A stretch of 64,000 nucleotides of DNA from Sulfurovum sp. NBC37-1. Its GTDB lineage: Bacteria; Campylobacterota; Campylobacteria; Campylobacterales; Sulfurovaceae. Within the stretch, counting starts at the first letter, position 1; every line of letters starts with the position of its first letter. The stretch is taken from positions 1,240,001 through 1,304,000 of the forward strand of contig NC_009663.1 in NCBI RefSeq assembly GCF_000010345.1, read 5' to 3'. The position numbers and the translations under genes were made by a program. The notes below the pieces were generated by a model, which ran no database searches, had not been told where the DNA came from, and saw only the letters and a program-made list of their open reading frames with translations. Below are positions 35,508 to 44,317 of this stretch, in pieces.

Positions 35508-37034
35508 CTATGTATTTTGATTAACTATGTCGTGATCTTTTGCACCCATCATGATCCCGAATGCCACGATCGTACCTATGAGTATCTGCCAGGCAAATCC
35601 CAGTTTGAAGTCAAATGCGGCACCAAGTACATAGGGCTGAAGAAGAAGCACGGTCATAAAACCGCCTATCAGAGAAAGCGGTACGGTTGTTGCACTGCCG
35701 CGTTTGGTAAATATGGCCGCAGCATAGACCCCCAACAGTCCGGTATAGGCAAAAGCCATGACACCCAGCGCAAAACTGAGCAGCGGCAGTTCGGTGTAGC
35801 GCTGCCAGTAGTAGCTGATCATCGCCATAGCTGAAAGGGCCACGGCAAATAGTAATACAGCCGCCCTGCCCGCTTTGACGAAATGCATCTCATCCACATT
35901 ACTTCTTTTGCGCTTCCAGGGTTTGTAAAGGTCTTCAATGGCCACGGAGGACATGGCACCCAATACGGAGTTGGAAGAAGAGAGGGCCGCAGCAACCGCT
36001 CCGACCGTCACCAGTCCGCGCATCCCCTCAGGCATCTCATGCAAAATATAGTACATGAATATCGTGATCTTCTCACCGTCGAATTTCTGTACCACTTCGG
36101 TATTGAGCCCAGAGAGTTCGGGATGTTGATAGAAGAGATAGAGCAACAGCCCTATACACAGGAACAGAATGGCCACGGGGATCGTCATATAGATCGAGAA
36201 CATCAGGGAGTTCTGCGCCTCTTTGGTATCTTTACAGGTCAAAGCCCGTTGCGTCATATCCTGATCCAGCCCATAGGCAGCAATGTTCAACAGCAGCCAT
36301 CCGCCAAGCAGTGCCCAGACTGAGAATCCACCGCTCAAAGACCAGTCAAGCAGTTTGAGTTTATGCTCTGTCTGCAGTGTCGAGACGATCGTACCCATAT
36401 CGGCATTCATACTCATATAGAGGTAGATCAGTACCGCAATCCCTGCCCCGATGTAGGTGACTGCCTGAATAATATCGGAAAAAATGACCGATTTTACCCC
36501 ACCAAAATAGACATAGGCCAGTGCACCCAGCATCAAAACGGCAATGGAAATGGCCACATGAGCGGCTGCAATATCCAGAAAAAGGATCATCGATATGGCC
36601 AGTGCTCCTATGTACAGCCGTGCTCCCGAAGCAAACAGGCGCCCCACAAGGAACATGACACCCGCCTGTTTCTTTGCAGATGCACCGTAACGCTTCTCAA
36701 GCAGTTCATAAACTGTCACCGCTTTAATGGCATAGAAACGGGGAATGAGCACTTTGGCCACAAACACAACAGCCAAAAAGGCAGAGAGGTAAAATCCGAT
36801 AAAGGTCAGATCTTTGCTGTAGGCGTATTCCGGGCCTCCCAGAAAGGTGGCTGCCGACTGCGAAGTGGCCAGTACCGAGATGGCTGCAGCCCACATCGGA
36901 ACGGTATTGCTTCCTACAAAATAGTCTCTGGTATTTCTGATCTTTCCTTGGCTTAAAAGAACGGATGTAACGATTAATACCAAAAAATATGAAGAAAAGA
37001 CCGCCCAGTCCAGCGTGGAGAAAGCCGAATGCAT
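35508..37034 (-). CDS. Sodium:solute symporter (SSS family)
   Basis: This 508 aa inner-membrane protein has about 13 transmembrane helices in the LeuT-like SSS fold. It shows an N-terminal DYFVGSNTVPMWAAAISVLATSQSAATFLGGPEY and the central GGVKSVIFSDIIQ segment typical of SSS transporters (shown here as family landmarks). Substrates of this family include sugars, sialic acid, proline and vitamins. The TAATG overlap with the secreted amidase gene, and the nearby anmK/amgK/murU genes, suggest import of a wall-derived sugar or muropeptide. That is inference from context. Confidence 0.85.
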   Translation of the reverse strand: MHSAFSTLDWAVFSSYFLVLIVTSVLLSQGKIRNTRDYFVGSNTVPMWAAAISVLATSQSAATFLGGPEYAYSKDLTFIGFYLSAFLAVVFVAKVLIPRFYAIKAVTVYELLEKRYGASAKKQAGVMFLVGRLFASGARLYIGALAISMILFLDIAAAHVAISIAVLMLGALAYVYFGGVKSVIFSDIIQAVTYIGAGIAVLIYLYMSMNADMGTIVSTLQTEHKLKLLDWSLSGGFSVWALLGGWLLLNIAAYGLDQDMTQRALTCKDTKEAQNSLMFSIYMTIPVAILFLCIGLLLYLFYQHPELSGLNTEVVQKFDGEKITIFMYYILHEMPEGMRGLVTVGAVAAALSSSNSVLGAMSSVAIEDLYKPWKRKRSNVDEMHFVKAGRAAVLLFAVALSAMAMISYYWQRYTELPLLSFALGVMAFAYTGLLGVYAAAIFTKRGSATTVPLSLIGGFMTVLLLQPYVLGAAFDFKLGFAWQILIGTIVAFGIMMGAKDHDIVNQNT

Positions 37035-37747
37035 TATCTGCCTCTGGGAGGCATCTTCAGATGCAGATCTTTTACATTTTTTCGTACAGCGGACATGAAC
37101 TTCCTGCCCGGGTCATTCTTGACCGTTCGGTAGCCTTTGTCCTTCTCAAGCCAGAGAGGAGTATGCTCCATCTGTCTGTACTCATAGTGGCCTATCAGGT
37201 ATTTTATAGTCGGATATTTTGCCTTGAGGTAACGCACCAGTGCGATGTTGGAGCGCAGCTGCGCAGGGGTGAGGTCTTCCGCCTTGTTCCCCTTCCCTCC
37301 AATGTTCTCAATACCGATACTCGAATAGTTCAGGCCGATGACATGACGCGCCATCCAGTTCTCCGGCATCAGACGGTAAATGGTCCCGTCACGGTCCACG
37401 AGAAACTGTGCGGAGACATTGAGCGCCGAAGCTTTGGCGATGTCTTTCCTGTCTGTCAACAGTCTTTGCGGTTTAAGCCGGTTAAAGGATTTTTTGAGGT
37501 CCATCTCCGCTGTCCAGTGCAGCACGATGATACGGGGCGTAATGGTGATGTTCTTCACTTTAAGCCCGTAATGCTGTCGTATATACGCTTTGGTCATGTT
37601 CACACGTTGCTTGCCGAAATCTATGGGCTTATCGACAATACGCAAAGGTGGCTGGATGGGTTTGGTCGTACATTTAAAGCTGTCTGCCGGCATGCTCTGC
37701 AGACCGAGTGTCAGAAACGCCAAAGCGCTTACTAAAGTTTTTGTCAT
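37034..37747 (-). CDS. Secreted N-acetylmuramoyl-L-alanine amidase (Amidase_2)
   Basis: This 237 aa protein has a signal peptide (about residues 1-22) and a type-2 amidase domain. The zinc ligands are visible: His in IVLHWTAE, His in YLIGHYEY and Asp in VKNDPGRKF. NYSSIGIENIGG is the conserved core strand. AmiD/AmpD-like enzymes cut the bond between MurNAc (or anhMurNAc) and L-Ala. A periplasmic or outer-membrane form would release free sugar and peptide outside the cytoplasm. Its stop overlaps the symporter start (TAATG). Confidence 0.85.
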   Translation of the reverse strand: MTKTLVSALAFLTLGLQSMPADSFKCTTKPIQPPLRIVDKPIDFGKQRVNMTKAYIRQHYGLKVKNITITPRIIVLHWTAEMDLKKSFNRLKPQRLLTDRKDIAKASALNVSAQFLVDRDGTIYRLMPENWMARHVIGLNYSSIGIENIGGKGNKAEDLTPAQLRSNIALVRYLKAKYPTIKYLIGHYEYRQMEHTPLWLEKDKGYRTVKNDPGRKFMSAVRKNVKDLHLKMPPRGR

Positions 37748-37773
37748 AAAGAGGTTCCTCTTGGCGATATCAT

Positions 37774-38328
37774 TTATTTTATCGAATCTTGGCTATGGTT
37801 CTCTTTGTTCCTGAGCAGGATCGTTACGATGATCACGGGAGGAATACCCAGTGCGACAATGTAGCTCGGTATATCCAGCAATCCATGCCTGTGCAGATAG
37901 AGGAATCCCAAAATGAGAACAGCATAGGCACCCAATCTGTAGAGTGACAGTGCCGCCTTTGTATCTTTGAGTACTTCAAAGGGTGTCCGTCTGTTCTCTT
38001 TGAGTTTCTTTTTTTCCTCCTTGACCGTCTGGGAAGGGTCCTTCTCCTCTTCTGATTCAAGCACCTCTTCACTGTAGAGGTCGTAGGGATCTTCGAGCTT
38101 ATCGATGACATCCTTGTCGATGTCCGTTGTGATCACTTCATTCTCAACCCTTGCGTTGACCATCCGGCGGTAGCTGAGCATCGAAGCGATCATCACGAGC
38201 GTTGCAGAGATAAAACCTATCTGAGTATTCCAGAGTGTTTTGATATCAAAAAATATTAATGAGACTCCTGTAAGAAGAATGTCTGCAATGACCAATATGA
38301 TGAAAAGTGTTTTATTAATACCTGTCAT
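37774..38328 (-). CDS. Membrane protein of unknown function downstream of AtpZ
   Basis: This protein of about 184 aa has two N-terminal transmembrane helices (about residues 5-22 and 33-50), a charged cytoplasmic middle (KLEDPYDLYSEEVLESEEEKD) and two C-terminal helices. No catalytic motif is visible. The ATG at 38328 begins the first helix and overlaps the AtpZ gene by 14 bases. Longer in-frame extension into AtpZ is out of character. The function is unknown, and coupling to AtpZ suggests a membrane-complex role. Confidence 0.6.
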   Translation of the reverse strand: MTGINKTLFIILVIADILLTGVSLIFFDIKTLWNTQIGFISATLVMIASMLSYRRMVNARVENEVITTDIDKDVIDKLEDPYDLYSEEVLESEEEKDPSQTVKEEKKKLKENRRTPFEVLKDTKAALSLYRLGAYAVLILGFLYLHRHGLLDIPSYIVALGIPPVIIVTILLRNKENHSQDSIK

Positions 38329-38626
38329 CCTCATCCTCATCATCGTCTGCCGTATATTTTCTCTGGTGTCGGTAACGCGGATCAGTCGCCAACTCATCCA
38401 GTGATCTCTTCTGCTTATCATACGCTTTGTAGACATTCAGGACTGCTGCAGCTATACCAATGAACACCCCTATCCAAAGTGTCCACATCGCACCGGTAAG
38501 TTTTTGCAACCCCAGCCCTATCGCAACACCTATCAGCACTGCCACGACCATGGAGATACCGAGGCTCAGTCCGTCAGCAGCATCTACGATCTTTTTGAAT
38601 TTTGGATCATCTTCTTTTCTTTGCAT
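38315..38626 (-). CDS. AtpZ/AtpI-family protein
   Basis: This 103 aa protein has two transmembrane helices with glycine-rich turns (GISMVVAVLIGVAIGLGL and LWIGVFIGIAAAVLNVYKA) in the arrangement of AtpZ/AtpI-type proteins. These help ATP synthase c-ring assembly or Mg/Ca uptake. An acidic tail (DDDEDEDD) ends the protein. No ATP synthase structural genes are nearby, which is usual in Campylobacterota. It overlaps the next membrane gene. Confidence 0.75.
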   Translation of the reverse strand: MQRKEDDPKFKKIVDAADGLSLGISMVVAVLIGVAIGLGLQKLTGAMWTLWIGVFIGIAAAVLNVYKAYDKQKRSLDELATDPRYRHQRKYTADDDEDEDDRY

Positions 38627-38736
38627 ATCTGTTTCCTTGGGAAGCTCGAATAATTATTGAAAGTATAACAAAATCTTTAATAAAAGATGTTTCTGTATAC
38701 TATAGAGCACATCTGATATAAAATTGAGAGAATACC

Positions 38737-39021
38737 ATGCGTTGGAACAAACAGTCATTCATACTCGTTCTTATTATTTTTGCGATCTCCTATATTTTTT
38801 CATCGAGATCCGACAATCAAATGAGTCTCAAAATAGAATCACAGCAGATAGCAGCATGTAAAGCACAAAAGGCGGATTATTGTGATCTGATAGACCTGTT
38901 TCATGAAACCTGTTTCGATAGAAGCTATAGAAGCTGGATGAAAACAAAACGATTTTATGACAAAGAGTATAAAGATTGCCTCGATAAAAAAATAACATCA
39001 TTTCAAAAAAAATGCATATAA
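38737..39021 (+). CDS. Small membrane-anchored Cys-containing protein
   Basis: The 94 aa product has one N-terminal transmembrane or signal-anchor helix (about residues 6-22). A soluble domain with five cysteines follows (ACKAQKADYC, HETCF, DCLDKK and a terminal KKCI), probably disulfide-bonded in the periplasm. No family is recognised. A TATACT/GATATAAAAT region lies upstream. Its stop codon is embedded in a perfect AT-rich palindrome preceding the YeeE/YedE pair. Confidence 0.55.
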   Translation: MRWNKQSFILVLIIFAISYIFSSRSDNQMSLKIESQQIAACKAQKADYCDLIDLFHETCFDRSYRSWMKTKRFYDKEYKDCLDKKITSFQKKCI

Positions 39022-39047
39022 TCATAAAATAATTTAATTTTATGATT
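39020..39047 (+). promoter_or_regulatory. 28 bp AT palindrome before the YeeE/YedE operon
   Basis: AATCATAAAAT (39020-39030) pairs perfectly with ATTTTATGATT (39037-39047). It overlaps the upstream stop codon and lies 16 bases before a TATAAT at 39063. It could be a weak terminator for the upstream gene or an operator for the sulfur-transport genes. Confidence 0.45.
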
Positions 39048-39062
39048 ATAATATCTTTTTGT

Positions 39063-39068
39063 TATAAT
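39063..39068 (+). promoter_or_regulatory. -10 box of the YeeE/YedE operon
   Basis: TATAAT within GTTATAATATG lies 27 bases before the ATG, with AAAGGATTACT as ribosome-binding site. Confidence 0.5.
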
Positions 39069-39095
39069 ATGAAAAATATCTATTAAAGGATTACT

Positions 39096-39599
39096 ATGGC
39101 TCGATTACCCTGGTGGATGGGTGGCATACTTATGTCACTGCTTCTTCTGATGACATTTTCCATATTCGGAGCAGACAGACCTATAGGTGCATCTACCTAC
39201 GTACCCTACTTCGCAGACCTCATCTTCGATCTTGATGCAGACAAATACACATACCTCAAAGAGATACAGAATCCCGGTGCTTGGGAAGGCGTGATGCTTA
39301 CGGGTGCCCTGTTCGGCGGGTTCGTCACCTCAGTGTTCATCACCAAAAGTTTCAGGTTCTCCCTTGTTCCGACGGGGTGGAAGAAATACAAGAACAATTC
39401 GGTTCTTTCCAGACTGCTCTGGAGTTTTGTTGCGGGATTCGTCATGATCATCGGTGCAAGGCTGGCAGGCGGATGCACCAGCGGTCACTTTATGTCAGGA
39501 ATGAGCCAGATGGCCATCTCTTCCATGATATTCGGTACCGTTGTAATGGTCGCTCTGCTCATTACGGGAAAACTTTTCTATAACAAGGAGGAGAAATAA
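39096..39599 (+). CDS. YeeE/YedE-family sulfur transport protein (first half)
   Basis: This 167 aa protein with about four transmembrane helices belongs to the YeeE/YedE (PF04143) sulfur-transport family. The conserved Cys motif is GARLAGGCTSGHFMSGMSQ. In the PmpA/PmpB-like split arrangement two half-size proteins together make a channel like YeeE/TsuA, which passes thiosulfate or reduced sulfur through successive cysteines. The stop overlaps the start of the second half (TAATG). Sulfur-oxidising metabolism would explain its presence. Confidence 0.85.
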   Translation: MARLPWWMGGILMSLLLLMTFSIFGADRPIGASTYVPYFADLIFDLDADKYTYLKEIQNPGAWEGVMLTGALFGGFVTSVFITKSFRFSLVPTGWKKYKNNSVLSRLLWSFVAGFVMIIGARLAGGCTSGHFMSGMSQMAISSMIFGTVVMVALLITGKLFYNKEEK

Positions 39600-40258
39600 T
39601 GGATATCGTAGTTAAAACTGCCGGTGATGACTTTTTTTCACGCCTGGCACAAATGTTCGAAAACGTGATCCATCAGGGGCACGGTTCTCTTGCACTAGTC
39701 TTTCTGATCGGCGTAATATTCGGTGGTATCATCCAGTATACCCGTGTCGACAAATTTGAAAAGATCGCCGGATTTGCCATGCTGAAGGACACCATTGTCC
39801 CTAAAATGCTCTTCCTTGCCGTGGGGCTTACCAGTATTGCACTCTATTTCATGATAGAAGCGGGATGGGCACACTACCATGTAAAACCCATCATCTGGCA
39901 GGGGCTGATCATAGGCGGTACGCTCTTCGGTATCTCCATGGCTATCTTCGGGAAATGTCCCGGAACAGGACCGGTCTCCATTGCAGAAGGACGTATCGAT
40001 GTTCTTGTAGGCGCTATCGGCGGACTACTCGGCGGCTTGGTTTTTACATTCTATTACGATGACTTCTTCAAACCGTTGATGGGAACAAGCGCAGGTAAAC
40101 TCACCCTCCCCGAACTTTTCCCGGGACATGAACATCTTGTGGTGCTGATCTTCGGTATCATAGTCACGCTTATCGCCATTGCCATTCCAAAAGTGGAAAT
40201 GTTCGATGAAGCCGATCTCTCCAAACTGCCTGACGACCAGAGACCGGACAGACAGTAA
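39599..40258 (+). CDS. YeeE/YedE-family sulfur transport protein (second half)
   Basis: This 219 aa partner of the preceding gene has about five or six transmembrane helices and the second Cys-containing motif FGKCPGTGPVSIAEGR. Its N-terminus has a short amphipathic cytosolic segment. GGAGG precedes the ATG, overlapping the end of the first gene, so the two are made together. A hairpin terminator follows. Confidence 0.85.
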   Translation: MDIVVKTAGDDFFSRLAQMFENVIHQGHGSLALVFLIGVIFGGIIQYTRVDKFEKIAGFAMLKDTIVPKMLFLAVGLTSIALYFMIEAGWAHYHVKPIIWQGLIIGGTLFGISMAIFGKCPGTGPVSIAEGRIDVLVGAIGGLLGGLVFTFYYDDFFKPLMGTSAGKLTLPELFPGHEHLVVLIFGIIVTLIAIAIPKVEMFDEADLSKLPDDQRPDRQ

Positions 40259-40277
40259 ACAAAATACATTTATCCAT

Positions 40278-40327
40278 ACAACATAATAGTGCACATTACT
40301 TCCAGATGAACATTATGTTGTTTTTTT
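40278..40327 (+). terminator. Rho-independent terminator of the YeeE/YedE operon
   Basis: ACAACATAAT (40278-40287) pairs perfectly with ATTATGTTGT (40312-40321), followed by a run of T. The loop is 24 bases. Confidence 0.75.
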
Positions 40328-40421
40328 CTTCCTGCAAATTTTAATTTTTTCTTGATTATTAACAACAAACTATGTAAAATATAAGATGTAGAAATACATA
40401 TAACTCAACAGAAGGATATAC

Positions 40422-40796
40422 ATGAAAAAAATTATTACAGGATCATTATTAACAGTTACTCTACTTATCGGACTTACAGGTTCAGTTTTTGCAGATGAGG
40501 TTGCACAGGAAGGTAAAAAGGTGGTGGAAAAGACCGGTGAAGCAGCAGCCGGATTGACAGGTGGAACTGTCGGTACTGCAGGTGGCGCGGCAGTAGGTGC
40601 CGTTAAAGGTACAGGGAAAGGGATCGAAGAAGGAGCCAAAAAGGGACATGAAGTCGTACCTGTAGTAGGTGATGTTGTTGGTGCTGCTGTAGGTGCCGTG
40701 GCAGGCGCTGTGGAAGGTACAGTAAAGGGTGCTGAAAAAGGTGCTGAAAAAGGTGCTGAAGCAGGCAAAAAAGTTGTCACGGGAGACAAAAAATAA
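40422..40796 (+). CDS. Secreted glycine-zipper protein with short repeats
   Basis: The 124 aa precursor has a signal peptide (about residues 1-24, ending VFA). The mature chain is Gly/Ala/Lys-rich, with zipper repeats (GGTVGTAGGAAVGAVKG, VVGAAVGAVAGAVEG) and a KGAEKGAEKGAE tail. Glycine-zipper segments usually insert in or associate with membranes. It has no Cys and no enzymatic motif. GAAGGA precedes the ATG. A bidirectional hairpin follows. Confidence 0.6.
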   Translation: MKKIITGSLLTVTLLIGLTGSVFADEVAQEGKKVVEKTGEAAAGLTGGTVGTAGGAAVGAVKGTGKGIEEGAKKGHEVVPVVGDVVGAAVGAVAGAVEGTVKGAEKGAEKGAEAGKKVVTGDKK

Positions 40797-40810
40797 TTCC
40801 CTCCAAATTT

Positions 40811-40837
40811 CAGGACTGCTTTTAAAAAGAAGTCCTG
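40811..40837. terminator. Bidirectional terminator hairpin
   Basis: CAGGACT (40811-40817) pairs with AGTCCTG (40831-40837) between two convergent genes. TTTTTT follows at 40848-40853 on the plus strand. Confidence 0.55.
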
Positions 40838-41368
40838 CTATTCCCTCTTTTTTGCCCTTTCAGCCGCGAGATCAGTCAACTTCACTTCATTCTTCCATTT
40901 ATCACTTCCCTCTTTCACTTTCAGATATGGTGCGATGAGCAGGATAGCATTATTTCCACTTCTGACTATCACTTCGAAAAGATTTTGTTTTGATGTCAAA
41001 ACGGCAACGGCTTCGTTTGGAGCACTATTCAATTTCTTTACAGCATTGCCCGGTGGAGCATAATAAGCTAGATCATGTGAGGCTGCATGCTGATTGTAAG
41101 TCAGGATTAGAAGCGGCATATCGTGGCTGACAGAGGTCCAGGTACAGGCAGAGGAATTCGGGTAAGTATGCTTTGTATCCCGTTTTCCATCATGGACTGC
41201 CTCACCTACCAATTGTGAAACTTCTGCTGTTGTCAACAGAGTACAAACATCCTCTTTTGCCACGGCACTGCCTTTTGATGCACTTCCGTTCGATGCATCG
41301 GAGGAAGCACCACAGCCTGAAATAGCCATACCAAACAGAATCGCTGCTGTTATCACTGATTTTTTCAT
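40838..41368 (-). CDS. Lipoprotein of unknown function (DUF3558-like)
   Basis: This 176 aa precursor has a lipobox GMAISGC, then a Ser/Gly/Ala linker. A domain follows with DVCTLLTTAEVSQLVGEAV and SSACTWTS, resembling DUF3558-type lipoproteins in which two Cys pair. The ATG at 41368 has AAAGGA at proper spacing, and the ATG at 41374 is too close to it. The function is unknown. Confidence 0.65.
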   Translation of the reverse strand: MKKSVITAAILFGMAISGCGASSDASNGSASKGSAVAKEDVCTLLTTAEVSQLVGEAVHDGKRDTKHTYPNSSACTWTSVSHDMPLLILTYNQHAASHDLAYYAPPGNAVKKLNSAPNEAVAVLTSKQNLFEVIVRSGNNAILLIAPYLKVKEGSDKWKNEVKLTDLAAERAKKRE

Positions 41369-41509
41369 TTCCATATTCCTTTCTATACAAATGTGCCAAA
41401 AGTATACCAAATTATTGTTCTAATGGTTATATCACTCATGTTTGAACACTTTTGGCACACTGTTTCATTATAATTGTGTAGTATTGAAAAAGCAGGTAAA
41501 GGAGCTGAA

Positions 41510-42412
41510 ATGAAAATTTTAATTTTGTTGGCCATAGTAAACGCTTTACTTTTTGGCTCAGTTACGGACGAAGCCTACAAAGAATATAAAAAAGGGCATT
41601 ATAAAAAGGCATTTTCCCTTTACTCTAAGGGGTATATGCAGGGCAATGTCAAGGCCGCGTATAACCTGGCCACATTTTACGAGAAGGGAATAGGCATTCA
41701 AAAGAATCCACAAAAAGCCTATTTTTACTATAACTTTGTGCATGCCGGTATAGAACTCAGACTCAGTGATCCGGCCATCTGCACCGATAAAATGCTGCCA
41801 TACTATTATAAAACGATTAAAAAAATGGCTGAGTACAATGGGAAAAGTTACTATAATGAACAATACGAAACCCTTAAGCAAACCTGTTCAAAAACACATG
41901 TTGATCCATTTATCAAAAAGTGTCCATCTGCAAATATCATAGCAAGACCTGACAGATACTGTCTTGATTGCTTCGACTGTATCCTTTACAAAAAGTACCC
42001 AAAGCGAATGCGAAAAATCTTGCATTTACACACCCGTTACAGAGCTATTGAACATCAAGCCTGTCGAACATATTTGAGTGAGGCATTGGAGAAAAAAGAA
42101 AAGGCTATCAGCAAAGAGATATACAAGCTCTCCAAGCCCATACTCAGGTATTACCTGAAGCAAGAGGAAAACTGTGTAAAAACAGCAAAAACAAAAGGGG
42201 ATTTACTTGGCTGTAGCTTAGGCTATTGCCAAGACATCGGTACACTTATTCCCTATCAGAACATGGAATGCGGCGGAATCGATCTACCCGATGAGCTCAG
42301 GAGAAAAGAAAAGATAAAGCTGTCACGACCAGCTCCACCAAAAGAGAAGCACGATTATCTGGAGGAAATTAAAAAAGAGTATAAAAACCCTCCCCTGAAT
42401 ATACAAATGTGA
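41510..42412 (+). CDS. Secreted Sel1-repeat protein with Cys-rich C-terminus
   Basis: The 300 aa product has a short signal peptide (about residues 1-16). One or two Sel1-like TPR repeats follow (YKKAFSLYSKGYMQGNVKAA, LATFYEKGIGIQKNPQKAYF). The remaining region of about 200 residues has some ten cysteines (CPSANI, CLDCFDCILY, CVKTAK, CSLGYCQD), likely disulfide-bonded. Sel1 repeats mediate protein-protein contacts. AAAGGAG at proper spacing fixes the ATG at 41510. Confidence 0.65.
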   Translation: MKILILLAIVNALLFGSVTDEAYKEYKKGHYKKAFSLYSKGYMQGNVKAAYNLATFYEKGIGIQKNPQKAYFYYNFVHAGIELRLSDPAICTDKMLPYYYKTIKKMAEYNGKSYYNEQYETLKQTCSKTHVDPFIKKCPSANIIARPDRYCLDCFDCILYKKYPKRMRKILHLHTRYRAIEHQACRTYLSEALEKKEKAISKEIYKLSKPILRYYLKQEENCVKTAKTKGDLLGCSLGYCQDIGTLIPYQNMECGGIDLPDELRRKEKIKLSRPAPPKEKHDYLEEIKKEYKNPPLNIQM

Positions 42413-42444
42413 CTGTTTTCTAGAACAAAAACAAGGTAAAAATC

Positions 42445-42912
42445 CTATTTAAGCTTTTGCGCACAGCAACGTTTATATTTCTTCTCAGAACCGCAAATAC
42501 AGGCCTCGTTGCGTAAAAAATTCACTTTATCTTCGTAAATGTCTCCATCCACATATTTCCACATGTCATTCACTTTCAAAAAAGCTGATTTTTCATGGTG
42601 CATATGCTGTACACCGTCGTAGATGTAATAGGCTTTAAACTCTACCGTATCTTCGTCATGATCAACGATCTCGAGATGCTGCCAGTGGCTGTTGTCCGCC
42701 CAGTCCTGTATAAACTTCAGCTCTTCATCGCTCCAGGTATGGTCATGCGTGGTCGCCTGCAGGTAGTTGACATCACCCAGACAGTAGGCGGAGTAGCGTG
42801 AACGCATGAGTGCCAGTGCAGTGGGAGCAGGTTCAAATACACGCAGAATGGGCTCACAACATTGTGAGAACGGTAGGCCACTTTTGCAGTAACACTGTTG
42901 CATGGGCTGCAT
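42445..42912 (-). CDS. YchJ-family protein with two SEC-C zinc motifs
   Basis: This 155 aa protein has a SEC-C zinc-binding motif at each end, CYCKSGLPFSQCCEP and CICGSEKKYKRCCAQ, around an NTF2-like central domain with MRSRYSAYCLGDVNYL. This is the YchJ/UPF0225 layout, whose function is not settled. Its start overlaps the hemL stop by one base (TAATG). Confidence 0.85.
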   Translation of the reverse strand: MQPMQQCYCKSGLPFSQCCEPILRVFEPAPTALALMRSRYSAYCLGDVNYLQATTHDHTWSDEELKFIQDWADNSHWQHLEIVDHDEDTVEFKAYYIYDGVQHMHHEKSAFLKVNDMWKYVDGDIYEDKVNFLRNEACICGSEKKYKRCCAQKLK

Positions 42913-44204
42913 TAGCCTTTGATCTCTTTGAGTGTCTCATAGGCCGCTTTGACCGTCTCATCTATCATCTCATCAGTGATGGCTGTTGAGATGAACCCTG
43001 TCTCGAAAGAGGAGCAGGCAAGGTAAATACCTCTGTCAAGCATCCCTTTGTGAAATTTGGCAAAGAGTTTCTGGTCGTTTTCCATCGCATCGGCAAAATT
43101 CTTGACCGGCTTGTCGGAGAAGAAGAAACCGAACATGGAACCTCTCACATCCGTGACCATGGGCACATTGACGGAATCTGCCGCCCTCTTCAGTCCTTCG
43201 ACCAGTTTTTTGGCCTTATTCCCCAGTTCGACATAGATGGCCGGATTGGCTTTGAGTTTTCTAAGACTGGTCAGTCCCGCTGCCATGGCGACCGGGTTAC
43301 CCGAAAGTGTTCCAGCCTGATAGACAGGCCCTTCGGGAGAGAGCTGTGCCATAGTCTCCGCTCCGGCTCCGAAGGCACCAACAGGCATACCCGCACCGAT
43401 GACCTTTCCAAGTGTCACCATATCAGGCTTCACTGTCGTAATACCCTGTGCACCTTTAAGGGAAGCCCTGAAGCCACTCATCACCTCATCGAAGATCAGC
43501 AGGGTACCATGTGCGTCGCATAGAGCTCTAAGCTGTTGCAGGAAGGTTTCATCCGCAGGTACAAGCCCCATATTTCCGGCGATCGGTTCGATGATTACAC
43601 AGGCGATCCCTTCCGGAGAGTCCGCAAAACACTTCTCGACACTTTCAATGTCATTGTAGGTCCCCAAAAGCGTATGTTTGGTCAGGTCAGCAGGCACTCC
43701 CGGGCTTGACGGTGTACCAAATGTCGCTAAGCCCGAACCTGCCTGTACCAGCAGCGAATCGGAGTGTCCGTGGTAGCATCCGGTGAATTTCAGGATGTTA
43801 TCCCTGCCCGTTGCCCCTCTTGCCAGACGGATCGCCGACATGACCGCTTCGGTTCCCGAACTGACAAAACGTACTTTGTCGATACTCTCGAACATCAAAA
43901 CGATCTCTTCGGCCAGTTCCGTCTCAACTGTTGTCGGTGCTCCGAAACTCAGTCCTTTTTTGACCGAATCGATAACTGAAGCTTCGATATCTGCATCGGT
44001 ATGACCGAAGATCAGCGGACCCCAGCTTTGTACATAATCGATATATCTGTTCCCGTCAATATCAAAAAGGTATGCCCCTTCACCTCTTTCTATGAACGGC
44101 GGTGTTCCCTCTACGCCGCTAAACGCACGTACTGGAGAGTCAACACCTCCGGGGATGACCTTGTAAGCCTCTTCAAATGCCGCAATACTTTTGTCGTATG
44201 CCAT
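42912..44204 (-). CDS. hemL: Glutamate-1-semialdehyde 2,1-aminomutase
   Basis: This PLP-dependent aminomutase makes 5-aminolevulinate in the C5 haem pathway. [13 protein letters not shown] at the start, [29 protein letters not shown] and the PLP-lysine in [16 protein letters not shown] are all diagnostic. Length from the ATG at 44204 is 430 aa, normal. A ten-codon in-frame extension upstream lacks family residues. An AAGGAT lies upstream. Confidence 0.95.
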   Translation of the reverse strand: MAYDKSIAAFEEAYKVIPGGVDSPVRAFSGVEGTPPFIERGEGAYLFDIDGNRYIDYVQSWGPLIFGHTDADIEASVIDSVKKGLSFGAPTTVETELAEEIVLMFESIDKVRFVSSGTEAVMSAIRLARGATGRDNILKFTGCYHGHSDSLLVQAGSGLATFGTPSSPGVPADLTKHTLLGTYNDIESVEKCFADSPEGIACVIIEPIAGNMGLVPADETFLQQLRALCDAHGTLLIFDEVMSGFRASLKGAQGITTVKPDMVTLGKVIGAGMPVGAFGAGAETMAQLSPEGPVYQAGTLSGNPVAMAAGLTSLRKLKANPAIYVELGNKAKKLVEGLKRAADSVNVPMVTDVRGSMFGFFFSDKPVKNFADAMENDQKLFAKFHKGMLDRGIYLACSSFETGFISTAITDEMIDETVKAAYETLKEIKG

Positions 44205-44317
44205 AGTATTAATCCTTGTTAAGTATAATTGCATCCATTATGGATAAAGTATGGGGATTATACACTAAGGGGACTTAGGATACTTGAACACTACCAGACA
44301 AAAAGGCTGTACACACG

